Source: Euzebyales bacterium
GTDB lineage: Bacteria; Actinomycetota; Nitriliruptoria; Euzebyales; JAHELV01
Length of the DNA: 64,000 bases
Reading direction: 5' to 3'
Assembly: GCA_036374135.1 (NCBI GenBank)
Contig: DASUUK010000024.1
Location: 81,305 to 145,304, forward strand
Below, piece by piece: positions 54,062-62,256 of the stretch. The notes beneath the pieces were generated by a model. That model was not told the DNA's origin. It made no database searches and saw only the letters and a program-made list of their open reading frames with translations. Made by a program: the position numbers and the translations under genes. The stretch's first letter is position 1, and every line of letters starts with the position of its first letter.

Positions 54062-57000
54062 GTGACCGCTTCCGACCCCGACGTGCGACCGACCCGCGCG
54101 GTCACGGCGGACCTGTCCGACGACCGGATCGGCGGGCTGATCGCCGCGCTGCGCGCGGTCGTGCGCGGGGAGGTGCGGTTCGACACGCAGAGCCGCGCGG
54201 TGTACGCCACCGACGGGTCGAACTACCGTCAGGTCCCCATCGGGGTCGTCGTCCCCCGCGACGTGGACGACATCGTGGCCACCGTCGCCGCGTGCTGCGA
54301 GCACGACGTGCCGATCCTCGGTCGGGGCGCCGGCACCAGCCTGGCCGGGCAGTGCTGCAACACCGCCGTGGTGATCGACTGCTCGAAGCACGTCAACCGC
54401 ATCATCGACATCGATCCGGACGCCCGGACCGCCACGGTCGAACCCGGCGTCGTGCTCGACGCCCTGCGCGACGCGGCCGCCCCGCACGGGCTGACGTACG
54501 GCCCCGATCCCGCCACGCACGCCTGGTGCACGATGGGCGGGATCATCGGCAACAACTCCTGTGGCGTGCACGCGCTCATGGCCGGCAAGGCCGTGGACAA
54601 CCTCGAGGCCATGGAGGTCCTGACGTACGACGGGACGCGGCTGACGGTCGGTGCCACAGCACCTGACCGGCTCGACGCGATCATCGCCGCGGGTGGGCGA
54701 CGCGGGGAGATCCACCGGGGTCTGCGGGCCCTGCGGGATCGCTACGACAGGCAGATCCGCACCGAGTACCCGGACATCCCGCGACGCGTGTCCGGCTACA
54801 ACCTCGACGAGCTGCTGGACGACCGCGGCTTCCACGTCGCCCGTGCGCTGTGCGGCACCGAGTCGACCTGCGCGATCACGTTGCGCGCGACCGTCAACCT
54901 GGTCGCCAACCCGGCCGCGAGGCGGCTGCTCGTGCTCGGGTTCCCGGACATCTTCACCGCCGGCGACGCGGTGCCAGACATCCTCGAGCACGCGCCGATC
55001 GGCTGCGAGGTGATGGACCGCCGCCTCATCAGCGAGATGCAGGCCATGGGCATCCACCCCGACAAGGTCGCGATGCTGCCGGGCGGCGACGCGTGGATGC
55101 TGGTCGAGTTCGGGGCCGACGACCGCGGCGAGGCGACCGCGCGCGCCGAGGCGCTGGCAGCCGCGCTCGACGGGCCGACGAGCCGGCTGTTCGACGACCC
55201 CGACGACGAACGCAGGATCTGGGAGGTCCGCGAGAGCGCCCTCGGCGCCACGGCGCGGGTACCGGGGCGGATGCCGACGTGGGAGGGGTGGGAGGACTCC
55301 GCGGTCCACCCGACACGCATCGGCGACTACCTGCGTGGCCTGGCGCAGCTGTGGGACACCTACTGCTACAGCGGATCGTGGTACGGGCACATCGGCGACG
55401 GCTGCGTGCACACGCGCAACAACTTCGAGCTGACCACCGCCGCCGGCATCGCGACGTGGCGGCGGTTCATGGAGGATGCCGCCGAGCTGTGCGTCTCGTT
55501 CGGTGGCTCGTTGTCGGGCGAGCACGGCGACGGCCAGGGCCGCGGCGAACTGCTCGACCGGATGTACTCACCGGAGATGCTCGACGCCTTCCGCGCCTTC
55601 AAGCGGCTGTGGGATCCGACCGGCCGCATGAACCCGGGCAAGGTCATCGACGCCTACCCGCTGGACAGCAACCTCAGGCTCGGCACGGACTTCCGCCCCG
55701 TCGACCTGGGCCCGACCACGTTCGCGTTCCCCGACGACGGTGGCAGCCTGCTCAACGCCAGCATGCGGTGCGTGGGCGTCGGCAAGTGCCGCCGCCCCGG
55801 CAGCGGCGACATGTGCCCGTCCTACCAGGCGACCCGTGAGGAGGTGCACTCGACCCGGGGGCGCGCCCGCCTGCTGTTCGAGATGCTGCGCGGGGACGTG
55901 ACCGCGGCGACGTGGCGCAACGACGACGTCGCCGACGCCCTGGACCTGTGCATCTCGTGCAAGGCGTGCGCCAGGGACTGCCCCGTCGGGGTCGACATGG
56001 CGACGTACAAGGCCGAGTTCCTTTCCCACCACTACGCGGGCCGGCTGCGGCCCCGCCACGCCTACGCCCTGGGTCACATCGACCTCGCCGCACGGCTGGC
56101 CACACGCGCGCCCGGACTGGTCAACGCCGTCACGCACGCCCCGGCGCTGCGCCGGCTGGTGGCCAGGCTGGCGGGCATCACGACGGAGCGTGAGATCCCG
56201 CGGTTCACGTCCCAGACCCTGGTCGCGTGGTTCCGGGAGGCGCACGCGTCCTCCGCCGCGGACGGTGCCCACGCGCCGACGCGCACCGTCGGGACCGACG
56301 TGATCCTTTGGCCCGACACGTTCACCAACCACCTGACGCCCGGGCCCGGCCGCGCCGCCGTCCAGGTGCTGACCGCGCTCGGCTTCCGCGTGCGGCTGCC
56401 CGACCGCGCGTTGTGCTGCGGGCGCCCGTTGTACGACTTCGGCATGCTGTCGCGCGCACGACGGTTGCTGCTGCAGGTGCTGGACACGCTGCGCGACGAC
56501 ATCGCCGCGGGCACCCCGGTGGTCGGCGTGGAGCCCAGCTGTCTGGCGGTGTTCCGTGACGAGCTCGGCAAACTGCTGCCCGACGACGCGGACGCCGCCC
56601 GGCTGGCGACCCAGACGTTCTCGCTGTCGGAGTTCGTGCTGCTCCACCGCGACCGGTTCGATGCGGCGCTGGAGCGCGCCGGCACAGCCCGCCCAGGTCC
56701 GGGTGCGGCCCGGCTGCAGGCCCACTGCCACCAGAAGGCGGCCTGGGGCACCGTCGCGGAGGTGGAGGTGCTGACGGCGCTCGGCATCGACACGGAGGAA
56801 CTGGCGAACGGCTGCTGTGGACTGGCAGGATCCTTCGGCTTCGTGTCCGACCACTACGACGTGAGCATGCGCATCGGCGAGCAGCTGTTCGGCCAGGTCC
56901 GGGACGCCGAAGATGACGCCAGGATCGTCGCCGATGGGTTCAGCTGCCGGACACAGATCGCGCACGGAACCGGTCGCGCCCCGGTCCACCTCGCGGAGGT

Positions 57001-57163
57001 GCTGCGCGACGCGCTCGTGGGACGTGCGCCGCGGACCTCAGACACGCCCGGCGGTCCTGCGGCCGGCGACACCGCGAGTCGTCGCGCGCGTTGGTCCGCC
57101 CTGACCGCCTCGGCAGGTGCGGTGGCGCTGGGATGGTTGGCCGCGCGTCGGCGCCGACCCTGA
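54062..57163 (+). CDS. large FAD-linked oxidase/Fe-S protein (YdiJ/D-2-hydroxyacid dehydrogenase type)
   Basis: 1033 residues, a GlcD-like half fused to a GlcF-like half. FAD part: VPILGRGAGTSLAGQCCNTAVV, VEPGVVLDALRDAA, TMGGIIGNNSCGVHALMAGK, the GHIGDGCVHTRNNF metal/substrate segment, and SGEHGDGQGRG. Iron-sulfur part: GVGKCRRPGSGDMCPSYQA (about 570) and CISCKACARDCPVGVDMA (about 629), then CCG motifs RALCCGRPLYDFG and NGCCGLAGSFGF. Such proteins oxidise D-2-hydroxyglutarate, D-lactate or similar acids. The C-terminal 25 residues add a short hydrophobic stretch (ASAGAVALGWLAA) that may anchor it. GTG start with GAGG upstream. Confidence 0.9.
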   Translation: MTASDPDVRPTRAVTADLSDDRIGGLIAALRAVVRGEVRFDTQSRAVYATDGSNYRQVPIGVVVPRDVDDIVATVAACCEHDVPILGRGAGTSLAGQCCNTAVVIDCSKHVNRIIDIDPDARTATVEPGVVLDALRDAAAPHGLTYGPDPATHAWCTMGGIIGNNSCGVHALMAGKAVDNLEAMEVLTYDGTRLTVGATAPDRLDAIIAAGGRRGEIHRGLRALRDRYDRQIRTEYPDIPRRVSGYNLDELLDDRGFHVARALCGTESTCAITLRATVNLVANPAARRLLVLGFPDIFTAGDAVPDILEHAPIGCEVMDRRLISEMQAMGIHPDKVAMLPGGDAWMLVEFGADDRGEATARAEALAAALDGPTSRLFDDPDDERRIWEVRESALGATARVPGRMPTWEGWEDSAVHPTRIGDYLRGLAQLWDTYCYSGSWYGHIGDGCVHTRNNFELTTAAGIATWRRFMEDAAELCVSFGGSLSGEHGDGQGRGELLDRMYSPEMLDAFRAFKRLWDPTGRMNPGKVIDAYPLDSNLRLGTDFRPVDLGPTTFAFPDDGGSLLNASMRCVGVGKCRRPGSGDMCPSYQATREEVHSTRGRARLLFEMLRGDVTAATWRNDDVADALDLCISCKACARDCPVGVDMATYKAEFLSHHYAGRLRPRHAYALGHIDLAARLATRAPGLVNAVTHAPALRRLVARLAGITTEREIPRFTSQTLVAWFREAHASSAADGAHAPTRTVGTDVILWPDTFTNHLTPGPGRAAVQVLTALGFRVRLPDRALCCGRPLYDFGMLSRARRLLLQVLDTLRDDIAAGTPVVGVEPSCLAVFRDELGKLLPDDADAARLATQTFSLSEFVLLHRDRFDAALERAGTARPGPGAARLQAHCHQKAAWGTVAEVEVLTALGIDTEELANGCCGLAGSFGFVSDHYDVSMRIGEQLFGQVRDAEDDARIVADGFSCRTQIAHGTGRAPVHLAEVLRDALVGRAPRTSDTPGGPAAGDTASRRARWSALTASAGAVALGWLAARRRRP

Positions 57164-57174
57164 CCGACCCGGGT

Positions 57175-58071
57175 TCAGCCGCCGACCCGCACGCCGGCGA
57201 GATGCTCGAGCGCCCTGACCAGAGCGTGGTTGCCTTCCCCACCGAGGCCGCGTCGCTGCAGCGTCGCGTACAGCTGGCTGATCAGTGCGGTGCCGACGGC
57301 GGGCAGCTGCAGCCGCTCGAACGCCTCGAGGACCAGCCTCAGGTCCTTCTGCTGGAGATCGATCGTGAAACCGGGCGACCAGTCGCGCGCGGCGACCTGT
57401 GGGCCCCGGTTGGACAGCATCCAGCTGCCGGCGGCGCCGCCGCTGACGGCCGCGAGCGTGCGCTCCAGATCGAGGCCCTCGGCCTCCGCCAGCAGCATCG
57501 CCTCGCTGACGCCGAGCATGTTGTGAACGACCAGGATCTGGTTGACCAGCTTCACCGCCTGCCCGGCACCGTGCTCCTCGCCGACGTGGGTGATCGTCTG
57601 ACCCATCGCGTCGAGCACGGGACGTGCGCGCTCGAACTGCTCGGCGGGACCGCCGACCATGATCGACAGCGTGCCCTGCGCGGCACCCTCGCTGCCCCCG
57701 CTGATCGGCGCGTCCAGCATCGCGATGTCGCGCTCGGCCAGGGTCGACGCGAGGGCCCTGGTCGTGGCGGGGCTGATGGTGGAGCAGTCGACGACCAGCG
57801 TGCCGGGGGTCGCACCGTGGATCACGCCGTCGTCGCCGGTCAGCACCTGCTCGACGTCGGGAGTGTCGCTGACGCAGATGATCACGATGTCCGCGGCGTC
57901 GGCGACCGCGGCCGGCGCGTCGGCCCACGTGGCACCCGCGTCCACGATCGCCTCCGCGCGCTGCCCCGTCCGGTTCCACACGGTCAGCCCGAACCCGGCG
58001 TCGAGCAGGTTGCGGCTCATCCCCCGACCCATGATCCCGAGGCCGATGAAGCCGATGTGCTGGTCGCTCAT
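57175..58071 (-). CDS. 2-hydroxy-3-oxopropionate (tartronate semialdehyde) reductase type
   Basis: 298 residues of the beta-hydroxyacid dehydrogenase family: GFIGLGIMGRGMSRNLL at the N-terminus, the DAPISGGSEGAAQGTLSIMVGG substrate loop, and GAGQAVKLVNQILVVHNMLGV with the catalytic Lys, then GFTIDLQQKDLRL. It best suits tartronate semialdehyde reductase, which with glyoxylate carboligase turns glyoxylate into glycerate; 3-hydroxyisobutyrate dehydrogenase is an alternative. The ATG at 58071 is chosen by the family start; the ribosome site is weak. Its end is 11 bases from the convergent dehydrogenase. Confidence 0.88.
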   Translation of the reverse strand: MSDQHIGFIGLGIMGRGMSRNLLDAGFGLTVWNRTGQRAEAIVDAGATWADAPAAVADAADIVIICVSDTPDVEQVLTGDDGVIHGATPGTLVVDCSTISPATTRALASTLAERDIAMLDAPISGGSEGAAQGTLSIMVGGPAEQFERARPVLDAMGQTITHVGEEHGAGQAVKLVNQILVVHNMLGVSEAMLLAEAEGLDLERTLAAVSGGAAGSWMLSNRGPQVAARDWSPGFTIDLQQKDLRLVLEAFERLQLPAVGTALISQLYATLQRRGLGGEGNHALVRALEHLAGVRVGG

Positions 58072-58277
58072 GTGGTCACCACACTGCGTGTCGTCTCTGG
58101 GGCGGCGGAACGCGGAGTGCGCTGCCGACACCGCGAGCGTCCCGCCGCGACCGACGGCCTACACCCCTCCATCTGTCGGTTTTCGCTACATGTTCTGCAT
58201 GTCACCCCTTCTGCTGCGTGCATGCGCCATGTAGAGTCAGACCAGCATCTGTGACACGACCGCCATGAGGGGGGCGT
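58072..58277. promoter_or_regulatory. divergent spacer with CTACATG/CATGTAG repeats
   Basis: 206 bases between the reductase (minus) and the transporter (plus), AT-richer near the middle. CTACATG-ttctg-CATGT lies at 58186-58202 and a matching CATGTAG at 58228-58234. Symmetric copies of one hexamer-like element suggest a regulator acting on both genes. No regulator gene is adjacent. Confidence 0.5.
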
Positions 58278-59735
58278 ATGTCCGAGGCGTCGCAGACACA
58301 TCCATCCGGTGAGGCGCTCGCTGCCGAGATCCCGTCGCGCAACCTGCCGGGCATCCCGTACGCGGATCTGCCCGAGCCCAGGACGTTCCGTCACATCGTC
58401 GGTCCGAGCGTCATCCTGCTCGCGACCTCGATCGGGTCTGGCGAGTACGTGCTCTGGCCGTTCATCACCTCGCAGGTGGGCCTGGTCGCCATGTGGATGG
58501 CGATGGTCGGCATCACCATGCAGTACTTCATCAACATGGAGATCGAGCGCTACACCTTGGCGACCGGCGAGACCGCCGTGACCGGGTTCACGCGCTTGTG
58601 GAAGCCGTGGGGCGTCATCATGGCGGCGCTCGCCCTGATCTCGTGGGGGTGGCCCGGCTGGGCCACCGGCGCGTCGACCGCGCTGACGTTCGTGCTCGGC
58701 ACCGGCACGGACGCTGTTCCGTTCATCACGATCGCCGCGCTCGTCGCGATCGGCATCGCGCTGACGGTCTCGCCGGTCGTGTACCAGATGGTCGAGAAGT
58801 TCCAGATGGTGCTCGTCGCGCTCATCGTGGTGTTCCTCGTCGTCGCGGTGATCGTCGCGATCGACGGCGACACCTACGTCGAACTCGCCCGGGGTGTCGT
58901 CAGCTTCGGCCAGGTCCCGGCCGACATCCCGACCGCGACCCTGCTCGGCGCGCTGGCCTTCGCCGGCGCCGGCGGCACCGTCAACCTCGTGCAGTCCAAC
59001 TGGATCCGCGACAAGGGCCTCGGCATGGGAGCGCGCATCCCAAGGATCGTGTCGCCCTTCACCGGCGAAGAGGAGGCGATGGTCTCGACCGGCTACTTCT
59101 TCCACCGCGACGAGGAGAACATGCGGCGCTGGAACGGCTGGTGGAAGGTCGCCAACCACGAGCAGTTCTGGATGTTCCTGGTGATCGGCGGGGTGTCGAT
59201 CCTGCTGATGTCGGCGTTGACGTACGCGACCATCGGCACCGGCAGCGAAGCGGAGAACTTCGACTTCATCAAGCTCGAGGGTGAGGCGCTGCAGGACGCC
59301 GTCGCGCCGTGGTTCGGGCAGTTCTTCTGGGTCACCGGCATCGTCGTGCTGCTGTCGACGAACCTCGGCGTGCTGGACCACATGGGTCGCATCACCGCCG
59401 ACGTGTTGAAGGTCGACTTCCTGCGCGACAACGACAACTGGTCCGAGAGCCGCATCTACTTCGTCGTGATCTGGGCCGAGATCGTGTTCGGTGCCATCGT
59501 GCTGCTGACGGTGGTCGACGCGCCGCTGGTGCTGCTGGTGATCTCGTCCTCGATCAACGGCGTCGTGATGTTCATCTACTCGGCGCTGCTGATCCAGCTC
59601 AACTGGGGCAAGCTACCGAGGGAGATCAAGCTGCGCAGCTACCGACTGGTCGTCATGGGTCTCACCGTGCTGTTCTTCGGCTACTTCTCCTTCATCACGG
59701 TCGTCGACCAGTTCGGCACGCTGTTCGGCGGTTGA
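58278..59735 (+). CDS. Nramp-fold transporter lacking canonical metal motifs
   Basis: 485 residues with eleven or twelve helices, in the Nramp family order. In classical Nramp, TM1 carries DPGN and TM6 carries MPH. Here TM1 reads ILLATSIGSGEYVLWPF (about 47-63) and the TM6 region reads LLGALAFAGAGGTVNLVQSNW, so both metal-binding motifs are missing. A long polar loop with MGARIPRIVSPFTGEEEAM and HRDEENMRRWNGWW follows. The neighbours handle glycolate, tartronate and hydroxy acids, so an organic-acid or other non-metal cargo is plausible; this is inference. It is followed by a microprotein gene. Confidence 0.85.
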   Translation: MSEASQTHPSGEALAAEIPSRNLPGIPYADLPEPRTFRHIVGPSVILLATSIGSGEYVLWPFITSQVGLVAMWMAMVGITMQYFINMEIERYTLATGETAVTGFTRLWKPWGVIMAALALISWGWPGWATGASTALTFVLGTGTDAVPFITIAALVAIGIALTVSPVVYQMVEKFQMVLVALIVVFLVVAVIVAIDGDTYVELARGVVSFGQVPADIPTATLLGALAFAGAGGTVNLVQSNWIRDKGLGMGARIPRIVSPFTGEEEAMVSTGYFFHRDEENMRRWNGWWKVANHEQFWMFLVIGGVSILLMSALTYATIGTGSEAENFDFIKLEGEALQDAVAPWFGQFFWVTGIVVLLSTNLGVLDHMGRITADVLKVDFLRDNDNWSESRIYFVVIWAEIVFGAIVLLTVVDAPLVLLVISSSINGVVMFIYSALLIQLNWGKLPREIKLRSYRLVVMGLTVLFFGYFSFITVVDQFGTLFGG

Positions 59736-59741
59736 GCGGCG

Positions 59742-59828
59742 ATGAAGCAGTTTTGGCTCAAGCTGCTGCTCACGATGACGTTGTGGCTGGTCTTCGTGTC
59801 GATCGGCTGGATGCTCGGCTGGATCTGA
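59742..59828 (+). CDS. 28-residue single-helix membrane microprotein
   Basis: The sequence begins ATG AAG CAG TTT and gives MKQFWLKLLLTMTLWLVF, then an SIGWMLGWI end, followed by TGA. One basic residue pair at the front and about 22 hydrophobic residues make a clean single membrane helix. It starts 6 bases after the transporter stop, with a GAGCGGCG site just upstream. Too short for routine gene calling. It may be a small accessory subunit of the Nramp-like transporter, as KdpF or AcrZ are for others; that role is inference. Confidence 0.7.
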   Translation: MKQFWLKLLLTMTLWLVFVSIGWMLGWI

Positions 59829-59829
59829 C

Positions 59830-59883
59830 GTCGACCCGGCCGGACACCTGGACGCCGGAACGTGTCGGCACGCGGCCGTCGAC
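59830..59883. terminator. bidirectional terminator-like hairpin
   Basis: GTCGACCCGGCCG at 59830-59842 pairs, with a two-base bulge, with CGGCCGTCGAC at 59873-59883. Inside, GCCGGACAC pairs with GTGTCGGC. It lies exactly between the microprotein stop and the convergent metalloprotease stop. Confidence 0.55.
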
Positions 59884-59892
59884 CACCGCGTC

Positions 59893-61404
59893 TCAGCGCA
59901 CCAGGGCCCGCGCGGTGTCGAGATCGGGTCCGATGCCCATGCGGACGTCCTCGTCGACGCACGTGATCACGGCGGTCTGATCGTCGCCTGCGCGGATCAT
60001 GCGCTCGTCGCGGCGCGTCGGGGCGTCCGTGGCGGCGGGGAAGGCGCGCTCGTACCACGTCACCAGCGCGTCGCACAACGGGCCGTCCGCGGTCTGGGTG
60101 AGGGCGAGACCAACGGCCGTCGCGTCCTCGTCGGTCCACAGCGTCAACTCGCCCCCGGTCCAGGCCAGCGCCTGCTCGCGCGGACCGTCGATCGCCTGGG
60201 ACGTGTCGTCACCCGGCGCCTCGAACAGCCAGAGCAGATCGGCGGCACCGAACGTGGTGGCGCGTCGGCGTTGCCAGTCCCCGCCGGGATCACCCGGATC
60301 CCTGACGTCGACCGCGGCGGTCGGGTAGCGCTGCGGATCGAGGATCTCGGCGCTCGTCTCCGGCAGCCGATCGTAGGCGGCGTCGACCGCCTCCCAACCA
60401 CCCTCGAGGTAGCGGGCGCAGGCGAAGCGCAGTCCCGCCAGGTAGGGGAAGTCCAGGCTCCGCGCGACGTAGTGCGGCACGTCAGCGAGTCGCCGCTGCG
60501 CCGCGCGCGCATCCGGGTCGGCGCTCAGCCCGAGCTGCTCGTCGATCGAGAGCCCGACCACCGTGAACTGCTGCTGGGCCAGCGTCGCGTCACCTTCGGT
60601 GAGTGCCAGGGCCGCCAGCGCAGCATCGCCGTCGGTGAGGTCCTCGAAGGTGTCGACCGGCAGCTCGAACGCCTGGTCCGCCAGCGCGTGCTGCAGTTCG
60701 TGCGCGACGACGGTCTGGGCGGTCGGATCGAGACCGTCCTGCGCCGGATCGGCACGCACGACCAGTTCCTCGGTCTCGGTGTCGTAGAAGCCCGCGACCT
60801 GCCCGGCGAGCAGGTCGCTCTGCAGCTCCACGAGGTCGGTGTCCGGCGCGACCGCCCCGAGGGCGGCGAGCAGACGCCCGTCGTCGTCGGCATCACCGGC
60901 GGCGTACTCCTCGCGGACCCGGTCGGCGACGCGGCGGGCGATCGCGTCGGCGTCGAGCAGGGTGGGCGACGGCTCCCGGTCGAACTGCAGTGACCGCAGG
61001 TCCTCCACGGCGTCGGCGATCAGCCCGACCTGCTGCGTCGTCCGGCCGTCGGGCACGTCCCGTGTGCCGGGCGCGCCGGCCTGCTGCACGCAGCGCGCCA
61101 ACCGCGCGGTGTCGTCATCCAGCAGGCCCTCCAGCCCGCCGGCGTCCTCCGGGAACAGGCTGCGCAGCGCCTCGCCCGCCTCTCCGTTCAGCAGGTCGTC
61201 GAGCGGCTCGGCCGGCTCCTCGGCGGCGCCCGCGCCGCCGTCGGCGGCCTGTTCCGACCGGAGCTCCGCGAGGTCGCCGCGCGCGGCGGCGAGCTCGGCA
61301 CGCGTGCTCAGCAGCTGGCCGGAGCGCACGAGCGCGAAGGTCGTGCTGACCAGCAACGCCACCACACCGAGCACCGCGATGGCGATCACGGCGGACCGTG
61401 GCAT
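59893..61404 (-). CDS. membrane-anchored HExxH metalloprotease-like protein
   Basis: 503 residues. An N-terminal helix (MPRSAVIAIAVLGVVALLVS) is followed by a coiled, Glu/Ala-rich segment (about 35-75). VVAHELQHALADQAFEL at about residues 232-248 has HExxH with H235, E236 and H239. LALTEGDATLAQQQF supplies E270, a likely third zinc ligand (gluzincin type). The rest is acidic and extracytoplasmic. GAGGAG precedes the ATG at 61404. I do not recognise a named family; a related DUF of actinobacterial lipoprotein-like proteases is likely. The substrate is unknown. Confidence 0.8.
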   Translation of the reverse strand: MPRSAVIAIAVLGVVALLVSTTFALVRSGQLLSTRAELAAARGDLAELRSEQAADGGAGAAEEPAEPLDDLLNGEAGEALRSLFPEDAGGLEGLLDDDTARLARCVQQAGAPGTRDVPDGRTTQQVGLIADAVEDLRSLQFDREPSPTLLDADAIARRVADRVREEYAAGDADDDGRLLAALGAVAPDTDLVELQSDLLAGQVAGFYDTETEELVVRADPAQDGLDPTAQTVVAHELQHALADQAFELPVDTFEDLTDGDAALAALALTEGDATLAQQQFTVVGLSIDEQLGLSADPDARAAQRRLADVPHYVARSLDFPYLAGLRFACARYLEGGWEAVDAAYDRLPETSAEILDPQRYPTAAVDVRDPGDPGGDWQRRRATTFGAADLLWLFEAPGDDTSQAIDGPREQALAWTGGELTLWTDEDATAVGLALTQTADGPLCDALVTWYERAFPAATDAPTRRDERMIRAGDDQTAVITCVDEDVRMGIGPDLDTARALVR

Positions 61405-61488
61405 GGGTGCTCCTCGTCGTGGTGCGCGTCGGGCACCAGCATGCCGTGTCATCGGACACGCCGGCCGCACGACGCGGTCGACTGCGCG

Positions 61489-62256
61489 TCAGTTGTTGCG
61501 CTCCCAGATCAGCCGCAACCCGCGCAGGGTCAACCACTGATCGTGGTGGTCGATGTGCCGGCACAGCTCGGTGATCGGTCCGGCCATCCCACCGGTGGCC
61601 ACGACGACCGGCGGCGCCGGCAGCTCGGCGGCGATCGCCTCGATCAACCGGTCGACCTGACCGGCGAAGCCGTAGCTCGCGCCCGACTGCATCGCCTCGA
61701 CGGTGCTGCGCCCGATCGCCCGCGCGGGCCTGACCAGTTCGATGGCGCCGAGCTGCGCACCGCGGGCGGACAGCGCCGCCATCGACGTCTGAACGCCCGG
61801 CGCGATCGCGCCGCCGACGAACGCCCCGGTGTCGTCGTAGACGTCCAGGCTGGTCGCTGTCCCGAAGTCGACGACGATGCCCGGACCTCCGTACTTGTCG
61901 TAGGCCGCCAGCGCGTTCACCAGCCGATCGGCACCGACCTCGCGCGGGTTGTCCATGCGGATGGCGACCCCGGTCCTGATGCCGGGACCGACAACGAGCG
62001 TCGTGACGTCGAGGTAGCGGTCCGCCATCTGGCGGAACGCCTCGGTCAGGGGCGGCACGACCGATGAGATCACGACACCGGAGACGCTGCGCGTCAACGA
62101 CAGGCCCATCAACGTCAGCAGTCCCTGCAGCTGCAACGCCAGCTCGTCAGCCGTGCGGTGCCGCTGCGTCGACACCCGCCAGTGCCGCAGCAGTTCGGTG
62201 CGGTCGTACACACCGACCACCGTCTGCGAGTTGCCGATGTCCATCGCCAGCAGCAT
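61489..62256 (-). CDS. coaX: type III pantothenate kinase
   Basis: 255 residues. CoaX phosphorylates pantothenate, first step of CoA synthesis. MLLAMDIGNSQTVVGVYD supplies the phosphate-1 motif, VVGPGIRTG and NPREVGADRLVNALAA follow, and VVDFGTATSLDVYDD holds the metal-binding Asp. GGAIAPGVQTSMAALSARGAQL is the pantothenate-binding region. Its ATG directly abuts the panC stop (TAG-ATG), with GAGGGGG inside the end of panC, so the two are coupled. Confidence 0.95.
   Translation of the reverse strand: MLLAMDIGNSQTVVGVYDRTELLRHWRVSTQRHRTADELALQLQGLLTLMGLSLTRSVSGVVISSVVPPLTEAFRQMADRYLDVTTLVVGPGIRTGVAIRMDNPREVGADRLVNALAAYDKYGGPGIVVDFGTATSLDVYDDTGAFVGGAIAPGVQTSMAALSARGAQLGAIELVRPARAIGRSTVEAMQSGASYGFAGQVDRLIEAIAAELPAPPVVVATGGMAGPITELCRHIDHHDQWLTLRGLRLIWERNN

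Noticed and set aside
54850-55839. Second plus-strand frame inside the FAD/Fe-S dehydrogenase
   Set aside because: Overlaps a gene with intact FAD and iron-sulfur motifs; the translation is Arg-rich.
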